Shown here: positions 19,823 through 28,435 of the stretch, piece by piece
Position numbering within the stretch: position 1 is the first letter of the stretch
Layout: each line of letters begins with the position of its first letter
From: Butyricicoccus intestinisimiae
Lineage (GTDB): Bacteria; Bacillota; Clostridia; Oscillospirales; Butyricicoccaceae
NCBI RefSeq assembly: GCF_018918345.1
Contig: NZ_JAHLQI010000001.1
Span: 124,001-188,000, forward strand
Length of the DNA: 64,000 nucleotides
Direction of reading: 5' to 3'
Position numbers and translations under genes: made by a program
The notes under the pieces: generated by a model
The model's database searches: none
The model's input: only the letters and a program-made list of their open reading frames with translations
What the model was told of the DNA's origin: nothing

Positions 19823-19868
19823 ATGCCACAGATGATGCACGCGCTGCATCGTCTGTGGCATATTTGCG
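19823..19868 (+). terminator. Hairpin terminator after lysA
   Basis: A 17-bp near-perfect stem (ATGCCACAGATGATGCA / TGCATCGTCTGTGGCAT) with loop CGCGC is followed by ATTTGCG. The T tract is weak. Confidence 0.65.
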
Positions 19869-19935
19869 TTTGACGCACAAATGTTAAATCTATGTAAGAT
19901 TTGTAAATGTGACGTATTATCTATGTAAAAAAATC

Positions 19936-19964
19936 GTGCAATTATGAACACAGAGTGTTATAAT
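19936..19964 (+). promoter_or_regulatory. Promoter of the Na/Pi cotransporter gene
   Basis: An extended -10 TGTTATAAT ends at 19964, with a weak -35 GTGCAA 17 bp upstream. Confidence 0.55.
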
Positions 19965-20061
19965 AAATTTCGAAGGCCGCGGAAATCTGTCTGTCGAATG
20001 TGTGTGAAGAGTGACGGCAGACCGCTTTCTAAGGCGAAACAACTCGAAACGAGGAGACTAT

Positions 20062-21723
20062 ATGGGATTTAGTAACATTCTAGCCTTGTGCGGCGGATTG
20101 GGACTGTTTCTGTTCGGCATGAAGTACATGGGTGCCGGATTGGAATTGGCTGCCGGTCCAAAGCTGAACAACCTGCTGGAGAAACTGACACGCAACCCGG
20201 TTATGGGCTTCCTTCTGGGCGTCTTCGTCACCGCCTGCGTGCAGTCCTCTTCTGCAACGACAATCATGTGTATGGGCTTCCTGAATGCGGGCATTATGGA
20301 CTTGCTTCAGGCGGCTGGCGTTATTCTCGGCGCAAACGTCGGCACGACCATGACGAGTATTTTGATTGCGCTGGACGTTTCGTGGCTCGCTCCGGTATGT
20401 ATCTTTGTCGGTGCGCTGATGCAGATGTTCTGCAAGAAAAAAGTACAAAAGTATGTGGGACAGATCATTCTTGGTTTTGGTATTCTGTTCCAAGGTCTGC
20501 ATACGATGAGTGACTCGATGTCCGGTCTCAAGGACATTCCCGAATTTCAGCACTTTATCGCCAGCGCGACCAATCCGCTGTTGGGATTTGTTGTCGGTTT
20601 GATTTTGTGCGGTGTCATTCAGAGCTCGTCCGCAGCTGTCGGCGTACTGCAGGCACTGGCCATGCAGGGATTGATGCCGATGCATTTCGCGGCATTTCTG
20701 ATTTGCGGCATCAACGTTGGCTCGTCCATCACGCCGTTCCTGTCTGCAATTGGTGCGAAGAACAATACCAAGCGTGCAGCCGTGATCTACTGCGTATACA
20801 ATGTTATCGGTGCGATTATCTTCATTCCGATTTGTATGCTGACGCCGTTCGTCAACATTTACAACCTGTTTACGTCCAATACCGTGGTACAGATTTCCAT
20901 GTTCCACATCACATTTAAGCTGGTGACGGCATTGGTTTTGCTGCCGTTCGTACAGTGGCTGGTCAACATTTCGTATCGCGTTATCCCGAAGAAGGTACAC
21001 GAAAACGCATACCGCTTTGCGTATATTGATTCCAAGCAGATTGACGCGCCGAGCGCGACAATTCGTCAGCTGTACAAGGAGTCTGAGCGCATGGGCGGCA
21101 TGGTTCGCGAGAACTTGGTGCTGGCAGCCGAAGGCATGCTGAACAATGATGTCAGTCAGGCGGAGAAAATTCGCGAGACGGAAAACGTCATCAACTTCCT
21201 CAATCACGGCATTACAGACTATCTGGTGCAATTCAGCGGCCACAGTCTTCCGGCGCATGTGCCGCAGCTCGTCGGAAACATGTTCCATCTGGTTGGTGAT
21301 TTGGAGCGCATCGGCGATCATGCAATCAATTTGCTGGAAAAGACTGAGCAGTGCTTGGAAAAGAATCTGATTTATTCGGAAGAAGCACGGCAGGAACTCA
21401 AAGCGATGTATGAAGCGGATCTTCTGCTGTTTGACCGCGCGTTCAGCGGTTTCTTATGTCACAATCTGACCGAGCAGGATGCGCTGGAGCTTCACCACAT
21501 TGAGGACTCCGTGGACAATATGAAGCGCAATTATGAGAACAATCATATCAAGCGCCTCAGCAACAAGCAGTGTGCGACCGAGCCGGGCATTATCTTTGTA
21601 GAAGCGCTGCACGATTTTGAAAAAATCGGCGACCATGCAGACGATATGGTATTTATTGCGCGGAAAAACGCACAGATTTCCGGCGGCATTCGTCCGCCGG
21701 TGCTGAGCACCGATCTGGCTTAA
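20062..21723 (+). CDS. Na+/phosphate cotransporter family protein with PhoU domain
   Basis: A 553-residue NptA/PNaS-family transporter, expected to take up phosphate with sodium. The membrane part (about residues 1-300) holds the duplicated QSSSA motif: ACVQSSSATT and GVIQSSSAAVG. The C-terminal third is helical and PhoU-like (GNMFHLVGDLERIGDHAINL, FEKIGDHADDMV). ATG 20062 follows GAGGAGACTAT; the in-frame region further upstream lacks a good start. It stands alone between its promoter and a hairpin terminator. Confidence 0.88.
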   Translation: MGFSNILALCGGLGLFLFGMKYMGAGLELAAGPKLNNLLEKLTRNPVMGFLLGVFVTACVQSSSATTIMCMGFLNAGIMDLLQAAGVILGANVGTTMTSILIALDVSWLAPVCIFVGALMQMFCKKKVQKYVGQIILGFGILFQGLHTMSDSMSGLKDIPEFQHFIASATNPLLGFVVGLILCGVIQSSSAAVGVLQALAMQGLMPMHFAAFLICGINVGSSITPFLSAIGAKNNTKRAAVIYCVYNVIGAIIFIPICMLTPFVNIYNLFTSNTVVQISMFHITFKLVTALVLLPFVQWLVNISYRVIPKKVHENAYRFAYIDSKQIDAPSATIRQLYKESERMGGMVRENLVLAAEGMLNNDVSQAEKIRETENVINFLNHGITDYLVQFSGHSLPAHVPQLVGNMFHLVGDLERIGDHAINLLEKTEQCLEKNLIYSEEARQELKAMYEADLLLFDRAFSGFLCHNLTEQDALELHHIEDSVDNMKRNYENNHIKRLSNKQCATEPGIIFVEALHDFEKIGDHADDMVFIARKNAQISGGIRPPVLSTDLA

Positions 21724-21734
21724 AAACAGAAACA

Positions 21735-21785
21735 AAAATCCGACACAACGCACGCAATCGTGCAGTTGTGCCGGATTTTGTTATA
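21735..21785 (+). terminator. Terminator after the Na/Pi cotransporter gene
   Basis: AAAATCCG-ACACAAC pairs with GTTGTGC-CGGATTTT around a GC-rich loop, followed by GTTATATTC. Confidence 0.65.
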
Positions 21786-21870
21786 TTCTTGCTATTTTAC
21801 GATTTTTTCACACACGGCAAGGAAAAACGTGGTAAACTAAAAGTACATTTTAGCTGCAAGGGGAAGAACG

Positions 21871-22923
21871 ATGAAAAAACAAGTATCTGATACATTTTCT
21901 ATTCGCAATACGATGATACGCAACCGCATCTGCGTGCCGCCGATGGTTGTGTACAATTGGTCGGACGGAAGCGGTTATGTCGACGACAAGCATGTGGAGC
22001 ATTATCGGCAGTTGGCTCACGGCGGCGCAGGACTGATTATTCAGGAGGCCACCTGCGTGACAGCTGAGGGACAACTCGCACAGACGCAGCTTGGCATTTG
22101 GGAGGACGGACAAATTGCCGGTCTGCGGCGCATTACGCAGGCGGTGCATGCAGAAGGATGTCCGATTTTCGTGCAGATTCATCATGCCGGCATTGTCGGC
22201 ATCGCAGAGCACGCGCTGTGTCCGAGCGCCTATCAGCTGGGCGACAAGACCGGCGCTGAGATGTCTGTGGAGCAGATTCATGCAATCCAGCAGGCATTTA
22301 TCCGTGCGGCGCAGCGCGCCTATCAGGCAGGATATGACGGCGTAGAGCTGCACGGCTGCCATCGGTATCTGATGTGTCAATTTTTGAACCGCAGAGTGAA
22401 TACACGTGCCGATGTATATGGCGAGCATCCGGAACAATTTGTGCTGGAGATTTTGGAAGGCATTCGCAAAACCGTGCCGGAGGATTTTGTCGTGGGCATT
22501 CGTTTGGGTGCGTTTGAGCCGACACTGGAGGACGGCATCCGCCATGCCAAGATTTTGGAACAGCATGGCATTGACTTTTTGGATATTTCGTATGGCTTTA
22601 CCGAGGAGCAAGAGACGGAAAAACCGGCCGGATTCCCGTACAAAGATATTGTTTATGCAGCGGGCGAAATCAAAAAGCAGGTGTCCGTTCCGGTATTTGC
22701 CGTCAACGGCATCCGCACGCCGGAAGATGCGCGCGGTGCGCTGGAGCTGACACAGGTGGATATGATTGACGTCGGACGCGGTTCGCTGGCAAATCCGAAC
22801 TGGACTGCGGATGCTCTGGCAGGACGCGAAACAGATACCTGTCTGGATTGCAGCGTGTGCCAGTGGCGGATTGATCCGGCACGGTGCGCCGGACGCCTGT
22901 TACATGAGAAAAGACAGAAGTGA
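21871..22923 (+). CDS. Old-yellow-enzyme family flavin oxidoreductase
   Basis: A 350-residue TIM-barrel FMN protein of the NADH:flavin oxidoreductase family. VPPMVVYN matches the first strand, where YqjM-type enzymes carry a redox-tuning cysteine; here it is a valine. GVELHGCHRYLMCQFLNRR contains the two active-site histidines and replaces the more usual HGAHGYL. VNGIRTPEDARGAL and MIDVGRGSLANPNW match the phosphate-binding end. The C-terminus CLDCSVC-CAGRLL resembles a cysteine cluster but the protein lacks the C-terminal domains of 2,4-dienoyl-CoA reductases. Substrate is unknown. ATG 21871 follows AAGGGGAAG. Confidence 0.8.
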   Translation: MKKQVSDTFSIRNTMIRNRICVPPMVVYNWSDGSGYVDDKHVEHYRQLAHGGAGLIIQEATCVTAEGQLAQTQLGIWEDGQIAGLRRITQAVHAEGCPIFVQIHHAGIVGIAEHALCPSAYQLGDKTGAEMSVEQIHAIQQAFIRAAQRAYQAGYDGVELHGCHRYLMCQFLNRRVNTRADVYGEHPEQFVLEILEGIRKTVPEDFVVGIRLGAFEPTLEDGIRHAKILEQHGIDFLDISYGFTEEQETEKPAGFPYKDIVYAAGEIKKQVSVPVFAVNGIRTPEDARGALELTQVDMIDVGRGSLANPNWTADALAGRETDTCLDCSVCQWRIDPARCAGRLLHEKRQK

Positions 22924-22928
22924 GTGCG

Positions 22929-23765
22929 ATGAGACGAAAGAGACAAAACATTTGGGAAGATGAGTGGGACGACCTGCGCAGACGCGAAGAAAAGTACATC
23001 TACAAAAACTGCGTGCAGGGAACCAAACTGTTTTCCAAGCTGCAAAAAATTGTTCCGAAAAACCTGCAGTCCAAACTGGACGCCGCATTTAGCAAGGCGT
23101 TCGAGGTGATATTTGACAAGGGCACGGGCGTCATTGAAAAGACCTATAACAAAGAAAAACGTCAGTCGGAATATGAAGTGCGGGAATATGCCGCCAAAAT
23201 CCGAGAGGACAAACAAAATGTGCGTGCCTTTCGCAAAAAAGCAAGCGGGTATGCCAGAAAAAATCTGCTGTTTTCTTCGTTGGAAGGCATTGGATTTGGC
23301 TTGATTGGCTTGGGCTTGCCGGATATTCCGCTGTTTGTCAGTTTGACGCTGCGCAATTTGTATGAAATTTCTCTGTCGTTTGGGTATGACTATGACAACA
23401 TGGAGGAGCGCTATTTTCAGCTGCGAATCATTGAAACGGCGCTGTATAGCGGCGATGAGATGCGTGCACGCGATGAGAGCATGAACGCGCTGTGTAAAAA
23501 TATGTGCGGCAGCAAGCAGCAAAAGCCGGAAGATACAAAAAAACTGGCATTTGATCTCAAAGAGCAGATTCACCGCACAGCCAAAGCCCTGTCCGACGAT
23601 ATGCTGTATGCAAAATTCATTCAGGGGCAAATGCTGGTCGGCGTTATTGGCGGCGCCACCGATGTGACGGTACTCAAACGCATTACGGATTACGCCATGC
23701 TCAAATACCGAAGACGGTACTTGTTGGATAGGGAATGGAAGGAAGATGCGGATGCAGCGGAATAA
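22929..23765 (+). CDS. EcsC family protein
   Basis: A 278-residue protein of the EcsC type, a family linked in Bacillus to the Ecs ABC transporter but of undefined biochemical role. The N-terminal half is highly charged and likely helical. A glycine-rich hydrophobic patch follows (LEGIGFGLIGLGLPDIPLF), and near the C-terminus is GVIGGATDVTVLKRI. No EcsA/EcsB gene is adjacent. ATG 22929 is chosen; GTG 22920, which overlaps the previous stop, is possible. The 3' end overlaps the next gene by 20 bp, so the two are likely cotranslated. Confidence 0.7.
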   Translation: MRRKRQNIWEDEWDDLRRREEKYIYKNCVQGTKLFSKLQKIVPKNLQSKLDAAFSKAFEVIFDKGTGVIEKTYNKEKRQSEYEVREYAAKIREDKQNVRAFRKKASGYARKNLLFSSLEGIGFGLIGLGLPDIPLFVSLTLRNLYEISLSFGYDYDNMEERYFQLRIIETALYSGDEMRARDESMNALCKNMCGSKQQKPEDTKKLAFDLKEQIHRTAKALSDDMLYAKFIQGQMLVGVIGGATDVTVLKRITDYAMLKYRRRYLLDREWKEDADAAE

Positions 23766-24888
23766 AAGGAAATATACATGGGTCATGCCCGTATGCATGG
23801 TGATGTATGGCGTGTTTTTGGGCGCTGCTGTCGCTTGGTTTATGGATGACTGGGGCCTGTATGAAGCAGATACAGGAACGATGATTTTGTGTATCATTCA
23901 TTTCGTGATTGCAATTGTTGGAACATATATTGTTCAGACAATGATACACGAAGTAGGTCACATGATATGCGGCTTATTATCTGGGTATCATGTTTGCTCC
24001 TTTCGTATTTTTTCTTTCGCATGGGTGAAGAAAGAGAAAATCTGTTTTCAGCGGATGTCTGTAGCAGGTACAAGCGGGCAATGCTTGATGGTACCGCCGG
24101 AATTGATTGATGGTAAAATGCCATTCGTGCTGTATAATTTGGGCGGCGTGATTGCGAATCTGCTCACTGCCGTTTTGTTGGGCATATATTATTGGTATTT
24201 TGTGTATGACTTTGACGAAGCGGTTATCATATGCAGTATGGTCATAACTGGAATGTTTTTAGTTTTGCAAAATGGTATTCCATTTCCCATGCAGATGATT
24301 GATAATGATGCCTGCAATACCGTATCACTGCTGCGAAATCCAGAGGCGGTACGCTCTTTTTGGGTGCAATTAAAAGTCAATGAATGGTCGATCAAAGGCG
24401 TCCGGCTGAAAGACATGCTGGCAGAGTGGTTTGCCGTTCCATGCGATGAGACTGCGACAGACAGCATGACAACGACGGTTGGTGTGTTGGCATGCAATCG
24501 CCTGATGGATGAAAAACGATTTGAAGAGGCAGAACAATGGATGCAGCATATACTCACATCCGATTGTGAAATGACAGGTTTGCAGCGCGGTCTTGTCCTT
24601 TGCAATTGCATATATCTGGAAGCAATTGCTGCCAATCGACAAGAGAGACTGCATGCATTATTGACGGCGCAGCAGAAGCGGTTCATGCGAAAAGCAAGCA
24701 CGAATCTTTCTGTTATGCGGACGGAGTATGCATTGGCTTGCCGAGAGAATAAGCAAAAAGCGGATGCAATACAAACTCGATTTGAAGCATATGCGAAGAA
24801 ATGTCTGTATCTAGCAGATGTTCAATCAGAACGGGAGCTGATAGAGATAGCAGAACAAAAAGCAATAGGAAAAGAGCCGGAATTGTAA
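23746..24888 (+). CDS. Predicted membrane zinc metalloprotease (M50-like)
   Basis: A 380-residue protein with four or more membrane segments in its first half. His68-Glu-Val-Gly-His72 (HEVGH) lies in a hydrophobic helix, and NGIPFPMQMIDNDA further on could supply the third ligand (an aspartate), as in site-2-type proteases. The second half is soluble and helical, perhaps TPR-like. I do not know a named homologue. ATG 23746 follows GGAAGGAAG and overlaps the EcsC-family gene. Codon use is somewhat AT-richer than its neighbours. Confidence 0.6.
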   Translation: MRMQRNKRKYTWVMPVCMVMYGVFLGAAVAWFMDDWGLYEADTGTMILCIIHFVIAIVGTYIVQTMIHEVGHMICGLLSGYHVCSFRIFSFAWVKKEKICFQRMSVAGTSGQCLMVPPELIDGKMPFVLYNLGGVIANLLTAVLLGIYYWYFVYDFDEAVIICSMVITGMFLVLQNGIPFPMQMIDNDACNTVSLLRNPEAVRSFWVQLKVNEWSIKGVRLKDMLAEWFAVPCDETATDSMTTTVGVLACNRLMDEKRFEEAEQWMQHILTSDCEMTGLQRGLVLCNCIYLEAIAANRQERLHALLTAQQKRFMRKASTNLSVMRTEYALACRENKQKADAIQTRFEAYAKKCLYLADVQSERELIEIAEQKAIGKEPEL

Positions 24889-24899
24889 TCATCTTGTTG

Positions 24900-24928
24900 T
24901 GTACATTGCTGGACAAATATGGTATAGT
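24900..24928 (+). promoter_or_regulatory. Promoter of the nfeD-SPFH operon
   Basis: An extended -10 TGGTATAGT ends at 24928, with TGTACA 17 bp upstream (24900-24905). Confidence 0.5.
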
Positions 24929-24952
24929 TAACGGGAAGGGAGGGAATCTTCA

Positions 24953-25396
24953 TTGACAATGACTATTTCTCCTATTTATATTTGGGTTGGCGTGCTGATT
25001 TTCTGTCTGGTGGCAGAAGCGTGCACGGTGCAGCTGATTACCATTTGGTTTGCCGTCGGTTCTGTCGGAGCGATGGCTGCCGCCGCTATGGGATTCGGCG
25101 AGACGGTGCAGCTCGGCGTCTGTCTGACAGTCGCGATTGTCATGCTGCTGTTGCTGCGGCCGGTTGTCCGCGGCAAGCTGCTGACAACGGTGGATCGGAC
25201 AAATGCAGATCGGATTCTTGACCAAACGGCCATTGTCATTCAGACGATTGATGCGAAGCAGGAAATCGGACAGATTCGCCTGATGGGGCAGATTTGGAGC
25301 GCGCGTGCGGCTGACCCGAACGATTGCATTCCGGAAGGTGAGACGGTTGTTGTCACTGCGATTTCCGGTGTAAAAGCAATCGTCAAGAGAGCGTAG
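24953..25396 (+). CDS. NfeD family membrane protein
   Basis: A 147-residue protein with about three N-terminal membrane segments and a C-terminal OB-fold (about 85-147; TAIVIQTIDA, GQIRLMGQIWSARA, VTAISGVKAIV). This short NfeD form is usually encoded next to a stomatin/SPFH protein, as here, and the pair is thought to act in membrane microdomains. TTG 24953 is favoured since GGGAGGG lies 8 nt upstream; ATG 24959 is the alternative. Confidence 0.85.
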   Translation: MTMTISPIYIWVGVLIFCLVAEACTVQLITIWFAVGSVGAMAAAAMGFGETVQLGVCLTVAIVMLLLLRPVVRGKLLTTVDRTNADRILDQTAIVIQTIDAKQEIGQIRLMGQIWSARAADPNDCIPEGETVVVTAISGVKAIVKRA

Positions 25397-25421
25397 GCAA
25401 AACGAGAAGGAGGACAAATTT

Positions 25422-26315
25422 ATGGTAGCAATCATTTTGATTTTGATTGTGTTGGTTGTATTGATTTCCAATATCAAAATCGTTCCGCAGGCAAAAGCGT
25501 ATACGATTGAGCGATTGGGAGCGTATCGCGTCACATGGCAGACGGGTCTGCATTTTAAAATCCCGCTGATTGAGCGCGTCGCACGCCGTGTAACGCTCAA
25601 AGAGCAGGTGGTTGATTTTGAACCGCAGCCGGTTATCACCAAGGATAACGTTACTATGCAGATTGATACGGTTGTATATTTTCAGATCACAGATCCGAAG
25701 CTGTTTACTTATGGCGTAGAAAGTCCGATGGCGGCAATTGAAAACCTGACGGCAACAACGCTGCGAAACATCATCGGCGACTTGGAACTGGATGAAACAC
25801 TGACATCCCGCGATGTCATCAACACCAAAATGCGCACGATTTTGGACGAAGCAACCGATGCGTGGGGCATTAAGGTCAACCGTGTGGAGCTGAAAAACAT
25901 CATCCCGCCAAAGGCGATTCAGGAATCCATGGAGAAGCAGATGAAGGCAGAGCGCGAACGCCGCGAGGCCATTCTGGTTGCAGAAGGTCAGAAGCAGTCT
26001 GCGATTCTGGTTGCGCAGGGTGAAAAGGAATCTATGGTTCTGCGTGCAGATGCAAAGCGGGAAGCACAGATTAAGGAAGCACAGGGTCAGGCAGAAGCCC
26101 TGATGACCGTACAGAAGGCACTGGCGGACTCTCTGGTACTGCTCAATGAAGCAGCACCGAATGACAAGGTTCTTCGCCTGAAGGCGCTGGAAGCATTTAC
26201 CAAGGCGGCAGACGGCAAGGCAACAAAGATTATCATTCCGTCGGAAATTCAGGGAATGGCAGGTTTGGCAACCTCTCTGCAGGAGGTATGGCAGACGCCA
26301 AGCCCGAAGGAATAG
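25422..26315 (+). CDS. SPFH/Band 7 (stomatin-like) membrane protein
   Basis: A 297-residue protein with one N-terminal membrane helix, then the SPFH domain (QAKAYTIERLGAYRVTWQTGLHFKIPLIERV) and a coiled-coil region rich in Glu/Ala/Arg (MEKQMKAERERREAILVAEG). It matches the QmcA/stomatin branch that oligomerises in membranes. The NfeD gene lies 25 bp upstream, the standard partner. ATG 25422 follows AGAAGGAGG. Confidence 0.92.
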   Translation: MVAIILILIVLVVLISNIKIVPQAKAYTIERLGAYRVTWQTGLHFKIPLIERVARRVTLKEQVVDFEPQPVITKDNVTMQIDTVVYFQITDPKLFTYGVESPMAAIENLTATTLRNIIGDLELDETLTSRDVINTKMRTILDEATDAWGIKVNRVELKNIIPPKAIQESMEKQMKAERERREAILVAEGQKQSAILVAQGEKESMVLRADAKREAQIKEAQGQAEALMTVQKALADSLVLLNEAAPNDKVLRLKALEAFTKAADGKATKIIIPSEIQGMAGLATSLQEVWQTPSPKE

Positions 26316-26324
26316 AAAATATAC

Positions 26325-26363
26325 AACAAACAGCTGGCAGGACTGCTGGCTGTTTGTTCGTTT
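26325..26363 (+). terminator. Terminator after the nfeD-SPFH operon
   Basis: AACAAACAGC (26325-26334) pairs with GCTGTTTGTT (26349-26358), followed by CGTTTTG. Confidence 0.65.
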
Positions 26364-26449
26364 TGAGGCCAATGATATAGCATATATCAATCTAATAAGA
26401 TTCAAAATTCGAAAGTTTTGCTGTTGATTCGAAACATTTCTCAAAATAG

Positions 26450-26478
26450 TTGAAAAAAACGTAAATATACATTATACT
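26450..26478 (+). promoter_or_regulatory. Promoter of the SH3-domain membrane protein gene
   Basis: TTGAAA (26450-26455) and TATACT (26473-26478) are separated by 17 bp of A/T-rich DNA. Confidence 0.75.
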
Positions 26479-26532
26479 AAAAATGTCGATACTTGTTGAT
26501 AGAAGATACGAACAGAAGAAGGAGGAGCCTTT

Positions 26533-27399
26533 ATGTCTGAAGAACGATTTGCGTTCGGTCCGGAGGTCTTTGGGCTGGATGATCGAAAGAGCGTAGAAGC
26601 GGTCATTCATCTGCTGGATCGCACGTATGAACAGGCGCACGCCGAACAATCGGCAGAAGATGTGCTGTATGACTTCTGCATCGCATATTTGGAACAAGCG
26701 AAGAAACAGGAAACCTTGTCGGAAGAGGATGCGAATAAGCGTCTAAAGGTCATTGTACAATGGTACGCACAGCATGCGCGCACGGCAAGCGGAGAGCAAA
26801 TTATTCCGGAAGAAGCGGCAAAGGACATTCAAGATAATTGGGATGAATGGCTGCATGGACCGGAACCGTTGTTTTCCGGACTGTTCCGCAAAAAACGCAG
26901 AGAAAAACACGTGTCTGTGGATGAAACATCGGAAGAACCTGCACAGGAAGCACCGAAAGCAGAGAAACACATGCATCACGAACCGCGTGTGCATATACCC
27001 TCGCATGGTGCAAAAGTGGCACTGGTTGTTGTCGGCATGATTGTCTGTTTTCTCGTTGGCATGGCTGCCGGATGGGGACTGAGCAATTCCGGAAAAATGG
27101 TGCAGCTGACAATTGGACAGTCGGCGTCACAAAGTGATGAATCTGCCGATAAAACCGAAGAAAGCGCAAAAGAAAATGTTGCCGTGATGAAGTGGGGCAT
27201 GAACGTTCGCAGTGAACCGACCACGAAAACGGAAAAGAATATTTTAGCTGCGCTCAAAAAGGGAGATACCATTACTATTTTGAGCAAGGCAGATGACGAT
27301 GGCTGGATTAAGATTTCCAGCACAGATGAAGATGGAAATGTCATCTCCGGATATATGCAGTCGGTATATGACGGAGAAACCGTATATACCATGAAATAA
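26533..27399 (+). CDS. Single-pass membrane protein with extracellular SH3-like domain
   Basis: A 288-residue protein I cannot name. Residues 1-120 are acidic and helical, followed by a basic patch (FRKKRREKH) and a Glu/Pro-rich linker. One membrane helix lies near 160-182. The outer part starts with a Ser/Asp/Glu-rich linker and ends in a bacterial SH3-type domain (MNVRSEPTTKTEKNILAALKKGDTITIL ... WIKI ... GYM), which in other proteins binds cell-wall peptides. So a cytoplasmic domain may be linked to a wall-sensing one. ATG 26533 follows AGAAGGAGGAG. It has its own promoter and terminator. Confidence 0.6.
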   Translation: MSEERFAFGPEVFGLDDRKSVEAVIHLLDRTYEQAHAEQSAEDVLYDFCIAYLEQAKKQETLSEEDANKRLKVIVQWYAQHARTASGEQIIPEEAAKDIQDNWDEWLHGPEPLFSGLFRKKRREKHVSVDETSEEPAQEAPKAEKHMHHEPRVHIPSHGAKVALVVVGMIVCFLVGMAAGWGLSNSGKMVQLTIGQSASQSDESADKTEESAKENVAVMKWGMNVRSEPTTKTEKNILAALKKGDTITILSKADDDGWIKISSTDEDGNVISGYMQSVYDGETVYTMK

Positions 27400-27403
27400 G
27401 CGC

Positions 27404-27440
27404 AGAAGCATGCGGCAGCCTGCCGCATGCTTCTTTCGTG
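27404..27440 (+). terminator. Terminator after the SH3-domain protein gene
   Basis: A 14-bp perfect stem (AGAAGCATGCGGCA / TGCCGCATGCTTCT) with loop GCC, then TTCG. Confidence 0.8.
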
Positions 27441-27489
27441 TATAAACAGCTCCGATATGGCATAGGCTGTAGACAGGAGCGTGTTATAT

Positions 27490-28101
27490 ATGCAGATGTG
27501 CTGGAAAAAGATTGGTATTGGAGTCGCCGTGTGCTTGGCGATAGGCATTGTGGCAATGAGCAGAAGTGTGGGAAGGGACGCGCCCGAACACACACCGGGA
27601 AATACAGAGATACAAGAACATACGACTGCGCACCAACAACCGGTGCAGACACAGACGTCGCACATGTATGACAGTGCGTTTTTCGTATCCCTGATACAGG
27701 ATACGTGTGAACAGGTGCTGCCGCTGACAAATCTTTCCGTTGAAATCCAAGAAGATGGTGTTCTCGCTGTATCCGGACTCCTGCAAAAAGAACAGGCGAA
27801 AAAGCTATTGGAACAGCAGACGGACAGCATTTCCAAGTCCTATGCGGCTGTGTTACAGATGCTGCCGCAAGCGCTGCCGGTATCCTGCAAGCTCCAAATA
27901 CAAGCACAGGATGGAACGGCGGCGTGGACGATGCTACAGCTTTCCGCAGCATCTATGGAATTGCCGAATGCATGGATGCAGACAGACATGATCGAACCAT
28001 TGGAACATCGGTTTCGTGCAGAGCTAGACAAAACATTTTCTTCCATTTCTTCGATTGAAACCAAAGATGGTGTGCTGTGTATTTCGGGAGAGTGCAAATA
28101 A
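27490..28101 (+). CDS. Membrane-anchored hypothetical protein
   Basis: A 203-residue protein with an N-terminal membrane helix (about residues 6-22), a Thr/Gln/His-rich linker and a soluble outer domain of about 140 residues with no motif I recognise. CLAIG could be read as a weak lipobox but lacks the right context. ATG 27490 is chosen because AGGAG is well spaced from it and too close to GTG 27481. It lies between two hairpins. Confidence 0.5.
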   Translation: MQMCWKKIGIGVAVCLAIGIVAMSRSVGRDAPEHTPGNTEIQEHTTAHQQPVQTQTSHMYDSAFFVSLIQDTCEQVLPLTNLSVEIQEDGVLAVSGLLQKEQAKKLLEQQTDSISKSYAAVLQMLPQALPVSCKLQIQAQDGTAAWTMLQLSAASMELPNAWMQTDMIEPLEHRFRAELDKTFSSISSIETKDGVLCISGECK

Positions 28102-28126
28102 AATAGCCTGCGCAAAGCAGGCTATT
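28102..28126. terminator. Bidirectional terminator between convergent genes
   Basis: AATAGCCTGC and GCAGGCTATT form a 10-bp perfect stem with a 5-nt loop. It lies between the stops of the rightward 27490 gene and the leftward 28394 gene. Confidence 0.65.
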
Positions 28127-28142
28127 GCCGGAAAATCCGGTA

Positions 28143-28394
28143 TTAAAATGTTGCTTGAAACATATCGGCGGCTTCCATCGCCTCCATGAGAGAATCGCAG
28201 CGGCGATAGCCGAATTGTCTGCACCAAATTTCGGTTTCTTCAAAATCGGATAACTGCCCTTCGTCAGCCAAATCCGGATCCCATTCGTCCTCGTCGCAGA
28301 CGCGGGCATACAGCTCGCATTCTTCTTCGTCATAGACGAGAAAAACACCCCAGCCAGTGGAGGGACAGATAAATACGTCTGTCATCATTTTCAT
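28143..28394 (-). CDS. Small acidic hypothetical protein
   Basis: An 83-residue, strongly acidic protein (clusters EEECELY and DEDEWDPDLADEG) with a few cysteines and aromatic residues and no known motif. ATG 28394 follows AAAGGA by about 10 nt. It diverges from nnrE with only 41 bp between the starts, so the promoters must overlap. The convergent terminator at its 3' end supports it as a real gene. Confidence 0.55.
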   Translation of the reverse strand: MKMMTDVFICPSTGWGVFLVYDEEECELYARVCDEDEWDPDLADEGQLSDFEETEIWCRQFGYRRCDSLMEAMEAADMFQATF

Positions 28395-28435
28395 GCAATA
28401 TCAATCCTTTCGCAGTCAAAAATAGGAGGTATATC

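Noticed and set aside
23746-24888. Classical site-2 protease RseP
   Set aside because: No PDZ domain and different order of segments; only the HExxH helix is shared.
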